Shown in pieces: positions 16,176 through 24,900 of a stretch of 64,000 nucleotides of DNA (positions are counted from its first letter, which is position 1; every line of letters begins with the position of its first letter). The notes under the pieces are model-generated. The model saw only the letters and a program-made list of their open reading frames with translations. It ran no database searches and was not told where the DNA came from. Origin of the DNA: Microbacterium hydrocarbonoxydans (GTDB lineage: Bacteria; Actinomycetota; Actinomycetes; Actinomycetales; Microbacteriaceae); the NCBI RefSeq assembly GCF_000956475.1, contig NZ_JYJB01000006.1, forward strand, positions 186,001 to 250,000, in the 5' to 3' direction. The position numbers were made by a program, and so were the translations under genes.

Positions 16176-16841
16176 TCAGGCGAGCGCCGCGACCAGGGCT
16201 GCGGCGGCGGATGCCGACGACTGCGGGTTCTGGCCCGTGATGAGCTGTCCGTCGACCACGACGTGGTCGCTCCACGGCTCCGCCACGGCGATGTCGGCGC
16301 CGAGCTCGCGCAGCGAGGACTCGAGCAGGAACGGCGCGCGGTCGGCGAGGCCGCCGATGCGCTCCTCCTCGTCGGAGAAGCCCGTGATCGTGCGGCCGGC
16401 GACGACCGGGCGGCCCTCGGCGTCGCGCGCGGGGAGAAGAGCTGCGAGGCCGTGGCATACCGCGGCGAGCGGCCGTCCGCCGGCGATCGTCGCGGTGATC
16501 AGCGCTGCGGAGTCGGTATCCGTCGCGAGATCCTGCATCGGTCCGTGGCCGCCGGGGTAGTACACGGCGTCGTACGCCGCGGGGTCGACGGCGGCGAGCA
16601 CGAGCGGGGAGGCGAGGCCGTCGATCGCGGCGATGGCATCGGCGTCGCCGTCGCGGAGACTCCCGGCGTCGGCGACCGGCGCGATGCCGCCGGGCGTCGC
16701 GAACGACACGTCGTGACCGGCGGCGGTGAGCAGTTCGTAGGGCGCGAGCAGCTCCTCGGCCCAGTAGCCGGTGGGGTGTGCGGTGCCATCGGCGAGGGTC
16801 CAGGTGCGGGCGGCGGTGACGACGAAGAGGACGTGGGACAT
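16176..16841 (-). CDS. DJ-1/PfpI family protein (type 1 glutamine amidotransferase-like)
   Basis: A 221-residue single-domain protein of the DJ-1/PfpI superfamily, near the Hsp31-like/glyoxalase-III branch. The nucleophile elbow is AAVCHGLAAL with the conserved Cys followed by His, and the upstream YYPGGHGPMQDL supplies the oxyanion-side glycines; FATPGG also matches. Possible roles are methylglyoxal detoxification or a redox chaperone. It is divergent from a LysR regulator 75 bases away, which probably controls it. Confidence 0.88.
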   Translation of the reverse strand: MSHVLFVVTAARTWTLADGTAHPTGYWAEELLAPYELLTAAGHDVSFATPGGIAPVADAGSLRDGDADAIAAIDGLASPLVLAAVDPAAYDAVYYPGGHGPMQDLATDTDSAALITATIAGGRPLAAVCHGLAALLPARDAEGRPVVAGRTITGFSDEEERIGGLADRAPFLLESSLRELGADIAVAEPWSDHVVVDGQLITGQNPQSSASAAAALVAALA

Positions 16842-16916
16842 GTCGGAACTCCAGTTCGGTGAGGTGTATCAGGGAGAACGGATGCCGTGACCGGGCGATT
16901 CCGATAGATTCACGAT

Positions 16917-17798
16917 ATGAGCGATCGGAATTCCGATGGGTTGCGCGACCTCGCGCTGTGGCGGACGTTTCTCGCGGCTCACCGTTCGGGCTCGGTCTCG
17001 GCGGCCGCTCGGATGCTGGGCCTGGCGCAGTCCTCGGTGACGGCCCAGCTGCAGACTCTGGAGCGGCACATGGGCGAGCCGCTGTTCGAGAGGCACGCGC
17101 GCGGCATCCGCCCGACTCCTCGCGCAGACGATCTCGCAACGCGGCTGGCCGGGCCTCTGGACCAGCTGGCTCTCATCGCCGGCGCTGAGGCGACCGCCTC
17201 CCCGCTGCGGCTCGGAGGTGCAGCCGAGTTCCTCGAGCGCGTGGCGATGCCGGCGCTGGCCCCCGCGATCGCCCAGGGGCTGCGTCTCGCCGTCACTCCC
17301 GGTCTCGCCGATGATCTGCTCGCGCAGCTGCGCACCGGCAGCCTCGACCTCGTGATCTCCGCGGTGCGCCCGCGCGGCCGAGGGCTGCCGGCCCCCGCTC
17401 TGTGCGACGAGGAGTTCGCTCTCGTGGCCGCTCCCGCACTGGGCATCGAACCCGCTGAGAGCCCGAGGCTCGAGCACCCGCTGCTCGCCTACGCGCACGA
17501 CCTGCCGATCCTGCGCCGCTACTGGCGGCACGTGTTCGGTGAGCGGCTCGACCGCGAGCCCGACCTCGTGATGCCCGACCTCCGCGCGCTCGCCGCGGCA
17601 GCGGTCGCCGGGGCAGGCGTCACGGTGCTGCCCACCTATCTGATCGCCGACGAGCTGGCCGATGGGCGCCTCGTGGAGCTGCGCCCGACCGACGACCCGC
17701 CGATCAACACGCTGTTCCTGGTGCGCCGCCCCGGCCCCCCTGTCGCAGGAGTCGACGTGGTCGACCGGGCGCTGCGCGCCGCCGTCGCCGACTTCTGA
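16917..17798 (+). CDS. LysR family transcriptional regulator
   Basis: A 293-residue LysR-type regulator. The winged helix-turn-helix lies at about residues 12-70 (FLAAHRSGSVSAAARMLGLAQSSVTAQLQTLE, LFERHARG) and the effector domain at about 95-290. ATG 16917 is chosen because it gives the normal spacing to the HTH. Divergent orientation to the DJ-1-like gene suggests that gene is its target. The stop is 10 bases from the convergent stop at 17809, with no hairpin between them. Confidence 0.92.
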   Translation: MSDRNSDGLRDLALWRTFLAAHRSGSVSAAARMLGLAQSSVTAQLQTLERHMGEPLFERHARGIRPTPRADDLATRLAGPLDQLALIAGAEATASPLRLGGAAEFLERVAMPALAPAIAQGLRLAVTPGLADDLLAQLRTGSLDLVISAVRPRGRGLPAPALCDEEFALVAAPALGIEPAESPRLEHPLLAYAHDLPILRRYWRHVFGERLDREPDLVMPDLRALAAAAVAGAGVTVLPTYLIADELADGRLVELRPTDDPPINTLFLVRRPGPPVAGVDVVDRALRAAVADF

Positions 17799-17808
17799 TC
17801 GGGTGACG

Positions 17809-18396
17809 TCAGCGGGCCAGCCAGTTGCGCAGCGAGCGCGTCACCCACGGCAGCACCCAGTAGGTCATGATCGGGGTGAGCACGAGCGTCGTGGCCAGCA
17901 CGCGCAGCCAGATCGGCACGGCATCCCATCCGGGCACCGGACTCATCGCGTACGTGAAGGCGAGGTTCACGGGGAAGAACCCGAGCCAGATCGACACCGC
18001 CTGCTTCCACCGCGGGGGCGTGTGCACGACCGAGACGGTGGTCGTCGCACCGCTCGCGGTCGGCACGGTGATCGTGCCGGTCGTCGGCTCGTCGAACCAG
18101 CCCTCGATGCCCGAGCGGCGACGCGAGCGCTCGCTGCGGACGAAGCCCTCGCCCGTCGACTTCCACCATTCGCGCTCGGCCGACTGCTCCCACGCGTCGA
18201 GGGTCTCCTCGTTCGCGAACCGGTAGAGCATGTGCCACACGTGCGAGTCCTCGCCGGCGCGCACCCACCCCGACCCGAGGAATCCGGGGTAGCGGTTGGC
18301 GAGATTGACGCCGGTCTGCACCCACGCGGTCGCCTCGGCGATGCGCTCGGGGTCGACCTCGCGGCGGATGGACACGGTGATGGGTTCGCTGGACAT
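17809..18396 (-). CDS. antibiotic-biosynthesis-monooxygenase (ABM) domain membrane protein
   Basis: A 195-residue protein. Residues about 1-95 are an ABM-type ferredoxin-like domain (ITVSIRREVDPERIAEATAW, FLGSGWVRAGEDSHVWHMLYRF). Residues about 135-185 carry two hydrophobic segments (AVSIWLGFFPVNLAFTYAM and LRVLATTLVLTPIMTYWVL). The ABM-plus-two-helix arrangement is common in bacteria but has no firm function. ATG 18396 is used because upstream codons are low-quality arginine-rich sequence. Confidence 0.8.
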   Translation of the reverse strand: MSSEPITVSIRREVDPERIAEATAWVQTGVNLANRYPGFLGSGWVRAGEDSHVWHMLYRFANEETLDAWEQSAEREWWKSTGEGFVRSERSRRRSGIEGWFDEPTTGTITVPTASGATTTVSVVHTPPRWKQAVSIWLGFFPVNLAFTYAMSPVPGWDAVPIWLRVLATTLVLTPIMTYWVLPWVTRSLRNWLAR

Positions 18397-18532
18397 GGTG
18401 GGTCCTCGGAGAGAGCAGGCGGCCCGGGTCGCGGGCGCGTCGAGATGGTCGGCGCCAGGGTCGCGGCGCACCTCGATTCTAATTCGGTTGCCGGCGGCCC
18501 TGCGGCGCCCGGCGGAGGGCGAGAATGGAGGC

Positions 18533-19717
18533 ATGAGCACGCGCAGCGAAGCCGTCCTGATCGATGTCGTCCGCACCCCCGTCGGCCGAGGCAAGCCGGG
18601 AGGGTCGCTGTCGGATGTGCACCCTGTCGACCTCGCGGCGGGCGTGCTCGCGGCGGTGCTCGAGCGCAACGGCCTGGAGTCGACGCAGGTAGACGACGTG
18701 ATGCTCGGATGCGTGAGCCAGGTCGGCGATCAGTCCATGAACATCGCGCGGCAGGCCGTGCTCGCGGCCGGATTCGACGAGCGGGTGCCCGCCACGACGA
18801 TCGACCGTCAGTGCGGCTCGAGTCAGCAGGCCGTGCACTTCGCCGCGGCCGGCATCGCCGCAGGGCACAACGACATCGTGGTCGTCGGGGGAGTGGAGTC
18901 GATGAGCCGGGTTCCGCTGGGCGCCTCGGCCGCGGGCGGGTCGCCGATGTCGCCGCGGCTGCGGGAGCGATACCGGTCGGGGCTGGTGAACCAGGGGGTG
19001 AGCGCCGAGCTGATCGCGCACAGGTGGGGGCTCGGGCGCGACGCCCTCGACGCCTTCGCCGCCGAGTCGCATGCCCGTGCCGCGCGGGCCTGGCAGGACG
19101 GCTTCTTCGAGCGCACCGTGATCGCGGTGCCTGAGGCGCCGGATGCCGCGACCGACGAGACCGTGCGCGAGGGCACGACGGTCGACAGGCTCGGGGGGCT
19201 CCCTGCGTCCTTCCGCACCGACGCTCTCGCCGCCCGCTTCCCCGAGATCGACTGGCGCATCACGCCCGGCAACTCCTCGCCGCTCACCGACGGCGCCTCC
19301 GCCGCACTGCTCATGAGCGCGGAACGAGCGCAGCAGCTCGGCCTGACGCCGCGGGCGCGGTTCCGCGCGTTCGACGTCGTCGGCGACGACCCGCTCATGA
19401 TGCTCACCGGCCCGATCCCGGCGACGCGTCGGGTGCTCGAGCGCTCGGGTCTCACGATCGACGACCTCGACGCCTACGAGGTCAACGAGGCCTTCGCCTC
19501 GGTGCCGCTCGCCTGGGCCGCCGAGCTCGGCGCCGATCCCGCCCGGCTCAACCCGCGCGGAGGCGCGATCGCCCTCGGGCACGCCCTCGGCTCATCAGGC
19601 ACCCGGCTGCTCGGCACGCTGATCGACCACCTCGAGGCGACCGGTGGGCGCCTCGGTCTGCAGACCATGTGCGAGGGCGGCGGCATGGCGAACGCCATGA
19701 TCATCGAGCGCGTGTAG
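18533..19717 (+). CDS. acetyl-CoA acyltransferase (thiolase)
   Basis: A 394-residue thiolase II. Acyl-accepting Cys94 lies in DRQCGSSQQAV; GGAIALGHALGSSGTR holds the catalytic His and CEGGGMANAM the second Cys (Cys380). It catalyses condensation or thiolysis of 3-ketoacyl-CoA. It stands alone here with no adjacent fatty-acid genes, so beta-oxidation versus acetoacetyl-CoA formation is open. The ATG at 18533 has GGAG in GAGAATGGAGGC just upstream. A strong hairpin follows at 19738-19771. Confidence 0.92.
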   Translation: MSTRSEAVLIDVVRTPVGRGKPGGSLSDVHPVDLAAGVLAAVLERNGLESTQVDDVMLGCVSQVGDQSMNIARQAVLAAGFDERVPATTIDRQCGSSQQAVHFAAAGIAAGHNDIVVVGGVESMSRVPLGASAAGGSPMSPRLRERYRSGLVNQGVSAELIAHRWGLGRDALDAFAAESHARAARAWQDGFFERTVIAVPEAPDAATDETVREGTTVDRLGGLPASFRTDALAARFPEIDWRITPGNSSPLTDGASAALLMSAERAQQLGLTPRARFRAFDVVGDDPLMMLTGPIPATRRVLERSGLTIDDLDAYEVNEAFASVPLAWAAELGADPARLNPRGGAIALGHALGSSGTRLLGTLIDHLEATGGRLGLQTMCEGGGMANAMIIERV

Positions 19718-19737
19718 CGGCGCGTCCGCCGACAGAG

Positions 19738-19771
19738 AAGACCCCCGCCGACCCGATTCGGCGGGGGTCTT
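19738..19771. terminator. intrinsic-type hairpin after thiolase
   Basis: Perfect 14-bp arms 19738-19751 (AAGACCCCCGCCGA) and 19758-19771 around a six-base loop, ending CTT then GTG. Strong GC stem with a poor T-run. It starts 20 bases after the thiolase stop and lies convergent to the monooxygenase gene. Confidence 0.85.
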
Positions 19772-19902
19772 GTGCGAGCCGTGAAGAAGGCCGCAGTGCG
19801 CGGATGCTGTGACTACCCGATCCGGTCCAAGCCTTCGTCCGCGCAGAAGCAGTTGTAGTCGGCGAACGTGTCCGGACGGTGAACGCCCGGCGAACTCGCC
19901 GT

Positions 19903-21117
19903 TCACTCGGGCAGCGGCAGGTCCGCCTGGGCGGTCGCGAACATCCGCCGTACAAGCGGACGCATCGGGCGTGAGAGCATGACCCCCATGCTTGCGCGCA
20001 GCAGGGCGGCCTGAAGCCGAGTCTCGGGAACCATGCGCTCGATGCCGCCGCCCATGAGGGTCTTGCCGTTCTCGGCGAACGGTGCGACATCTTCAGCGAA
20101 TCGGGCGAGCGCGCCGTCGAGGTCGCCCCTGCCTGCGGCGATCCGCTCGGCGAGCAGCCACGCGCCGATCAGCGCGGTGGCCGTGCCCATGCCCGACATC
20201 GGCGACCCGCTCGAGCCGGCATCGCCGATCAGAACCACACGTCCGCTCACAGGGTTCGGCACGTCGATGCGCACGAGCTCATCGAAATAGAAGTCATCCG
20301 CGGCATCCATCGCCGCGAGGATCGTGTCGGCGTGCCAGCCGGCCCCGTGCAGCGCGCGGCGGATGAGCTCCTTCTGCGCCGCGAGATCTCCGCGCAGGGC
20401 AGGGTCACGGTCGATCCGCAGCGTGAGCATCGCCTTGGCCGTGGCCGGATCGAGGTCTGGGCGGATGCCGAACGTCGTCCCGGGCGTGAACCGCATCGAG
20501 AACCACCCTTCCTCGATGTCGTCCGGCGTCGGCATCGTGAAGAACGCCGCGTAGCCGCCGAGATAGGTGCGGAACTGCTCTTCGCCGCCGAACACGAGTC
20601 GTCGCGTCGAGGAGTGCACACCATCCGCGCCGACGACGACGTCGAAGCGCGCGGCATCCGCATGCTCGAAGCGCACGTCCACGCCGGATTCATCCTGCGA
20701 GACCGCGATGATCCGGTCGCCGTAGCGCAGATCGAGCAGTCCGTCCGCTGCGGCCACCAGCTCACGCCGCAGCACGGCCGCGAGGTCGCCACGGGCGATC
20801 TCGACTTCGGCGACCGCGCCCTTGCCGTCGAAGGCCTCCATCGACATGCGGCCGAACACGCGGCCCCGCCCGTCGACATACGAGAGTCCCTTCTCGTGCA
20901 CACGGTACGGCTCGATCGCCTCGGTCAAGCCCATGCGGGCGGCGACGTCGCGGCTCGCTCCGCGCAGATCGACGGCCTGGCCTCCGGGTCGCGGGCCTGC
21001 GGCCTGTTCGACGATCGTGGTGCGGATGCCGCCGCGCACAAGCTGCAGCGCGAGGGCGAGTCCGGCGATGCCCGCGCCGGAGATCAGGATGTGGGTCGTG
21101 GGGGTGCTGCTGGTCAT
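19903..21117 (-). CDS. FAD-dependent monooxygenase (TetX/PHBH-like)
   Basis: A 404-residue group A flavoprotein monooxygenase. Rossmann motif ILISGAGIAGLALALQLVRGG is N-terminal, the DG motif is VVGADGVHSSTRR, and the GD motif is GRVVLIGDAGSSGSPMSGMGTATALIGA. Similar proteins hydroxylate aromatics or inactivate tetracyclines; no substrate can be assigned. ATG 21117 is the start nearest the Rossmann fold; the frame is open much further upstream but that part crosses the operators. It is divergent from a TetR regulator that probably represses it. Confidence 0.9.
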   Translation of the reverse strand: MTSSTPTTHILISGAGIAGLALALQLVRGGIRTTIVEQAAGPRPGGQAVDLRGASRDVAARMGLTEAIEPYRVHEKGLSYVDGRGRVFGRMSMEAFDGKGAVAEVEIARGDLAAVLRRELVAAADGLLDLRYGDRIIAVSQDESGVDVRFEHADAARFDVVVGADGVHSSTRRLVFGGEEQFRTYLGGYAAFFTMPTPDDIEEGWFSMRFTPGTTFGIRPDLDPATAKAMLTLRIDRDPALRGDLAAQKELIRRALHGAGWHADTILAAMDAADDFYFDELVRIDVPNPVSGRVVLIGDAGSSGSPMSGMGTATALIGAWLLAERIAAGRGDLDGALARFAEDVAPFAENGKTLMGGGIERMVPETRLQAALLRASMGVMLSRPMRPLVRRMFATAQADLPLPE

Positions 21118-21140
21118 CGGATGCTCCCGTGGTGAATTGA

Positions 21141-21198
21141 ACATTTGTCTCACACAGATGTCTAACACAGGACTTGCACATCTGTCTAATACGAATGT
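21141..21198. promoter_or_regulatory. two TetR-type operators between monooxygenase and regulator
   Basis: Site 1, 21141-21161, is ACATTTGT-N5-ACAGATGT with seven of eight pairs matching. Site 2, 21178-21198, is ACATCTGT-N5-ACGAATGT with six of eight. The two also align as 23-bp direct repeats (21141-21163 and 21178-21200) with 18 identities, 37 bases apart. They fill the whole space between the divergent starts, as expected for a self-regulating TetR pair. Confidence 0.8.
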
Positions 21199-21222
21199 CT
21201 GAGAATCCGATAGGCTCATCGC

Positions 21223-21789
21223 ATGGGAAACCGCGAAGACCTGCTGGCCGGTGCTCGCCGAGCGATTCTCGAGCGAGGAGTGGCCAAGGTCACCGCTCGC
21301 GACATCGCGGCGGAAGCGGGCGTGAGCCTCGCCGCGATCGGCTACCACTTCGGCTCGAAGGACGAGCTGGTGACGGCCGCGCTCCTCGAGTCGGTCGGCG
21401 ACGGCATCGGCGACGGCATGGAGGCGATCGTGGGCGAGACCGCTGCGCTGCCGATGCTCGACGGATTCGCTCAGCTGTGGGATCGCATTCCCACCGTGTT
21501 CGCCGAGAACCGCGAGGCCCTGCTCGCCAGTCTCGAGAACACCGTGCGCGTCCTGCGCGACGCCGATGGCGCACGTGCACTCGGCGACGCGGCCGAGCAG
21601 GGGTATCAGGGCATCGCCGAGCAGCTGCGGGCATCTCACCCCGAGCTCGACGACGCGCAGGTGCAGGCCGTGGCCAAGCTCGACTTCGCCCTCGTGCAGA
21701 GTCTCGGCATCATGTGGCTCATGAACCCGCAGTCGCTGCCGAGCGGCGCCGAGCTCGCCCTCGCAGTCACCGCACTCGCTCGGGACTGA
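21223..21789 (+). CDS. TetR family transcriptional regulator
   Basis: A 188-residue TetR regulator. HTH at about residues 8-50: LLAGARRAILERGVAKVT, then DIAAEAGVSLAAIGYHFGSKDELV, a textbook recognition helix. The C-terminal ligand domain is unassigned. Located 105 bases from the divergent FAD monooxygenase with two operator copies between them; the pair resembles a substrate-induced oxygenase switch. Confidence 0.92.
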   Translation: MGNREDLLAGARRAILERGVAKVTARDIAAEAGVSLAAIGYHFGSKDELVTAALLESVGDGIGDGMEAIVGETAALPMLDGFAQLWDRIPTVFAENREALLASLENTVRVLRDADGARALGDAAEQGYQGIAEQLRASHPELDDAQVQAVAKLDFALVQSLGIMWLMNPQSLPSGAELALAVTALARD

Positions 21790-21817
21790 CACGAGCGGCA
21801 CCCCGCCCACACGTTCT

Positions 21818-21894
21818 GGAAGCGCTTGCGTAAAGGGAGGTGCGGAACGCCAGCAACGCGCATATCGAGCGAGATTCTGACTGGAAGCGCTTGC
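21818..21894. promoter_or_regulatory. paired LacI-type operators GGAAGCGCTTGC upstream of amylopullulanase
   Basis: The core GGAAGCGCTTGC occurs at 21818-21829 and 21883-21894, 65 bases centre to centre (about six helical turns), which suits DNA looping by a tetrameric LacI-family repressor. Sites of this kind (MalR/CcpA-like) control maltose and starch genes. They lie 148 and 83 bases before the GTG start. The regulator is not encoded next to the site. Confidence 0.8.
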
Positions 21895-21976
21895 AGAACC
21901 TCTCGGCCAACTGATAACTTCACGAGCACAGCATCCGGGCACGTCGCCGTGCCCTCCCACCTCCCAGGGAGCACTC

Positions 21977-24900
21977 GTGTCGAAGACGACCAACACCCGC
22001 CGCACAGCCGCGTTCACCGCGGCCGCGCTGATCGCCACCGCACTGGCCGCCATCGGCACCGCCCCGGCATCCGCCGCGGAGCGAACGGCTGCCCTCGTTG
22101 GCGACCTGCAGTCCGAACTCGGCTGCGCCGCAGACTGGGCACCCGACTGCACCCAGACCGAGCTCGCGCCCACGGGTGCGGCCGGCATCTACAGCGCGGC
22201 CTTCGAAGTGCCGGCCGGCACCTACGAGTACAAGGTCGCCCTCAATGACAGCTGGGACGAGGCCTACGGACTCGACGGCGGCGGAGACAACATCCCGCTG
22301 ACGATCGCCGGCCCCGCGACTCTGCGGTTCACGTTCGACGACAACATCCACCGGGTCGGAGTCGAGGTCGAAGACCTCCGCGCCGGTTACACGAGCGAAG
22401 ACGATGCGCTCATCTCGAAGCCCGTGCGCCAGACCGGCGCGGGCGAGCAGTTCTACTTCGTGATGACCGACCGCTTCGCGAACGGCGACACGTCGAACGA
22501 CACCGGCGGTCTCACGGGTGATCGCCTCACCACCGGCTTCGACCCCACGGACAAGGGCTTCTACCAGGGCGGCGACATCGCCGGCATCCGCGACAACCTC
22601 GACTACATCGAAGGCCTCGGCACGAGCGCGATCTGGCTGACCCCGAGCTTCGCGAACAAGCCGGTGCAGGGCGAGGGGGCGAACGCGAGCGCCGGCTACC
22701 ACGGCTACTGGGTCACCGACTTCACCCGCATCGACCCGCATCTCGGCACCAATGAAGAGCTGCAGGCGCTGATCGCCGACGCGCACGCCCGCGGCATCAA
22801 GGTCTACTTCGACATCATCACCAACCACACCGCCGACGTCATCGACTACGCGCAGAAGAAGTACGACTACATCGACCAGGCGACGAGCCCGTACAAGGAT
22901 GCGAACGGCACGGCGTTCGACCCGGCCGACTACGCCGGCACCGGCGACTTCCCGACGCTCGACCCCGCCACGAGCTTCCCCTACACGCCCGTCGTGACCG
23001 ACCCCGACGCCAAGACGCCTGCGTGGCTCAACGACCCCACGCTCTATCACAACCGCGGCGACTCGACCTGGTCGGGAGAGTCGGTCACCTACGGCGACTT
23101 CAGCGGCCTCGACGACCTCATGACCGAGAACCCGACCGTCGTGAACGGCTTCGTGCAGGTCTACGACAAGTGGGTCGACCTGGGCATCGACGGCTTCCGC
23201 ATCGACACCGTCAAGCACGTGAACTTCGAGTTCTGGCAGCAGTTCGCCACCGAGGTGCTCGACTACGCGCACTCCAAGGGCAACGACGACTTCTTCATGT
23301 TCGGCGAGGTCTACGACGCCGACCCCGTGAAGCTCGCACCCTACGTGCGCGACACCGACATGAACTCGGTGCTCGACTTCACGTTCCAGTCGTCGGCCGT
23401 CAGCTACTCCTCCGGGAACTCGGCCAAGGGGCTGCAGAGCCTGTTCGCAGGAGACGACCGCTACACGACTTCCGACACGAGCGCCACGGCGCTTCCCACC
23501 TTCCTCGGCAACCACGACATGGGCCGGGTCGGATCGTTCCTGCAGAACACCGACAGCGCTGTGCAGCGCGACGAGCTCGCGCACGACCTGATGTTCCTCA
23601 CGCGCGGTCAGCCCGTGGTCTACTACGGCGACGAGCAGGGCTTCGCCGGCCCCGGCGGTGACAAGGACGCGCGGCAGACTATGTTCGCATCGCAGGTGAG
23701 CGACTACGCGAACCAGAAGCTCGTCACCGGAGAGCAGGCAGGCTCGGTCGACCGCTACGGCACCGACGGCGAGCTCTACCAGCACATCGCCGGCCTCTCG
23801 GCCCTTCGCGAGAGCAACCCCGCGCTCGTCGACGGCGCGCAGATCGAGCGGTACGCGGCATCCGGCGCCGGCGTCTACGCGTTCTCGCGGGTCGACGCCT
23901 CCGACAAGGTCGAGTACCTCGTCGCCGTCAACAACGCCACGAGCGCGCAGACCGTCGACCTCAAGACGCTCACCGCCGACGCCGGCTACAGCGTGCTCTA
24001 CGGCGACGGTGCGGCGCTGACGACGGATGCCGGTGCCGCCACCAGCATCACCGTCCCGGCTCTCTCGGCTGTCGTCTGGAAGGCCGACAAGACCGTCACG
24101 GCACCCGCCGAGGCCGCTCCCGTCACGATCAGCGTGCCCGCGGCCGGAGCCGGCGTCACCGGTCAGTCCGCCGTGCAGGCGACCATCGCCGACCAGTGGA
24201 CGCAGACGAGCTTCGCCTACCGCGTCGCCGGCGGCGACGAGTGGCACGCTCTCGGCACCGCTGAGGACACCGACCCGCGCGTGTTCCACGACATCGCGGG
24301 TCTCAAGAAGGGCACCCTGGTCGAGTACCGCGCGGTGACGACGGATGCCGCAGGCCACCACTCCGCAGCATCCACCTTCGCCTCTGTCGGCAACGCCGTC
24401 ACCCTCACCGCGCCCGAAGAGCCCGAGTCGCCGATCGACATGGTCACCGTGCCGGGCAGCCTCAACTCCGAGATGGGCTGCGCGGGCGACTGGGATCCCG
24501 CGTGCGAGAAGGCGAAGCTCACGCTGCGCGCCGACGGCGTGTGGGCCGGAACCTTCGATCTCCCCGCCGGCGACTACGAGTACAAGGCCGCGATCAACGG
24601 CAGCTGGGCCATCAACTACGGCGCGAACGGCGTGCCGGACGGATCGAATGTCTCCGTGCATCACGCCGGCGGCCCGATCACCTTCTACTTCGACCCGCGC
24701 ACGAACATCGTGCAGTCCACGTCCGAGGGCCCCATCGTGACGCTGCCCGGATCCGAGCAGTCGGAGCTCGGCTGCGCGGCCGACTGGTCGCCCGACTGCC
24801 TGGCCACGCTGATGGCCGACGGCGACCGCGACGGCGTGTACGAGTTCGCGACCGACGAGCTGCCGACAGGCGCCTACGAGCTCAAGGTCGCGCACGGCCT

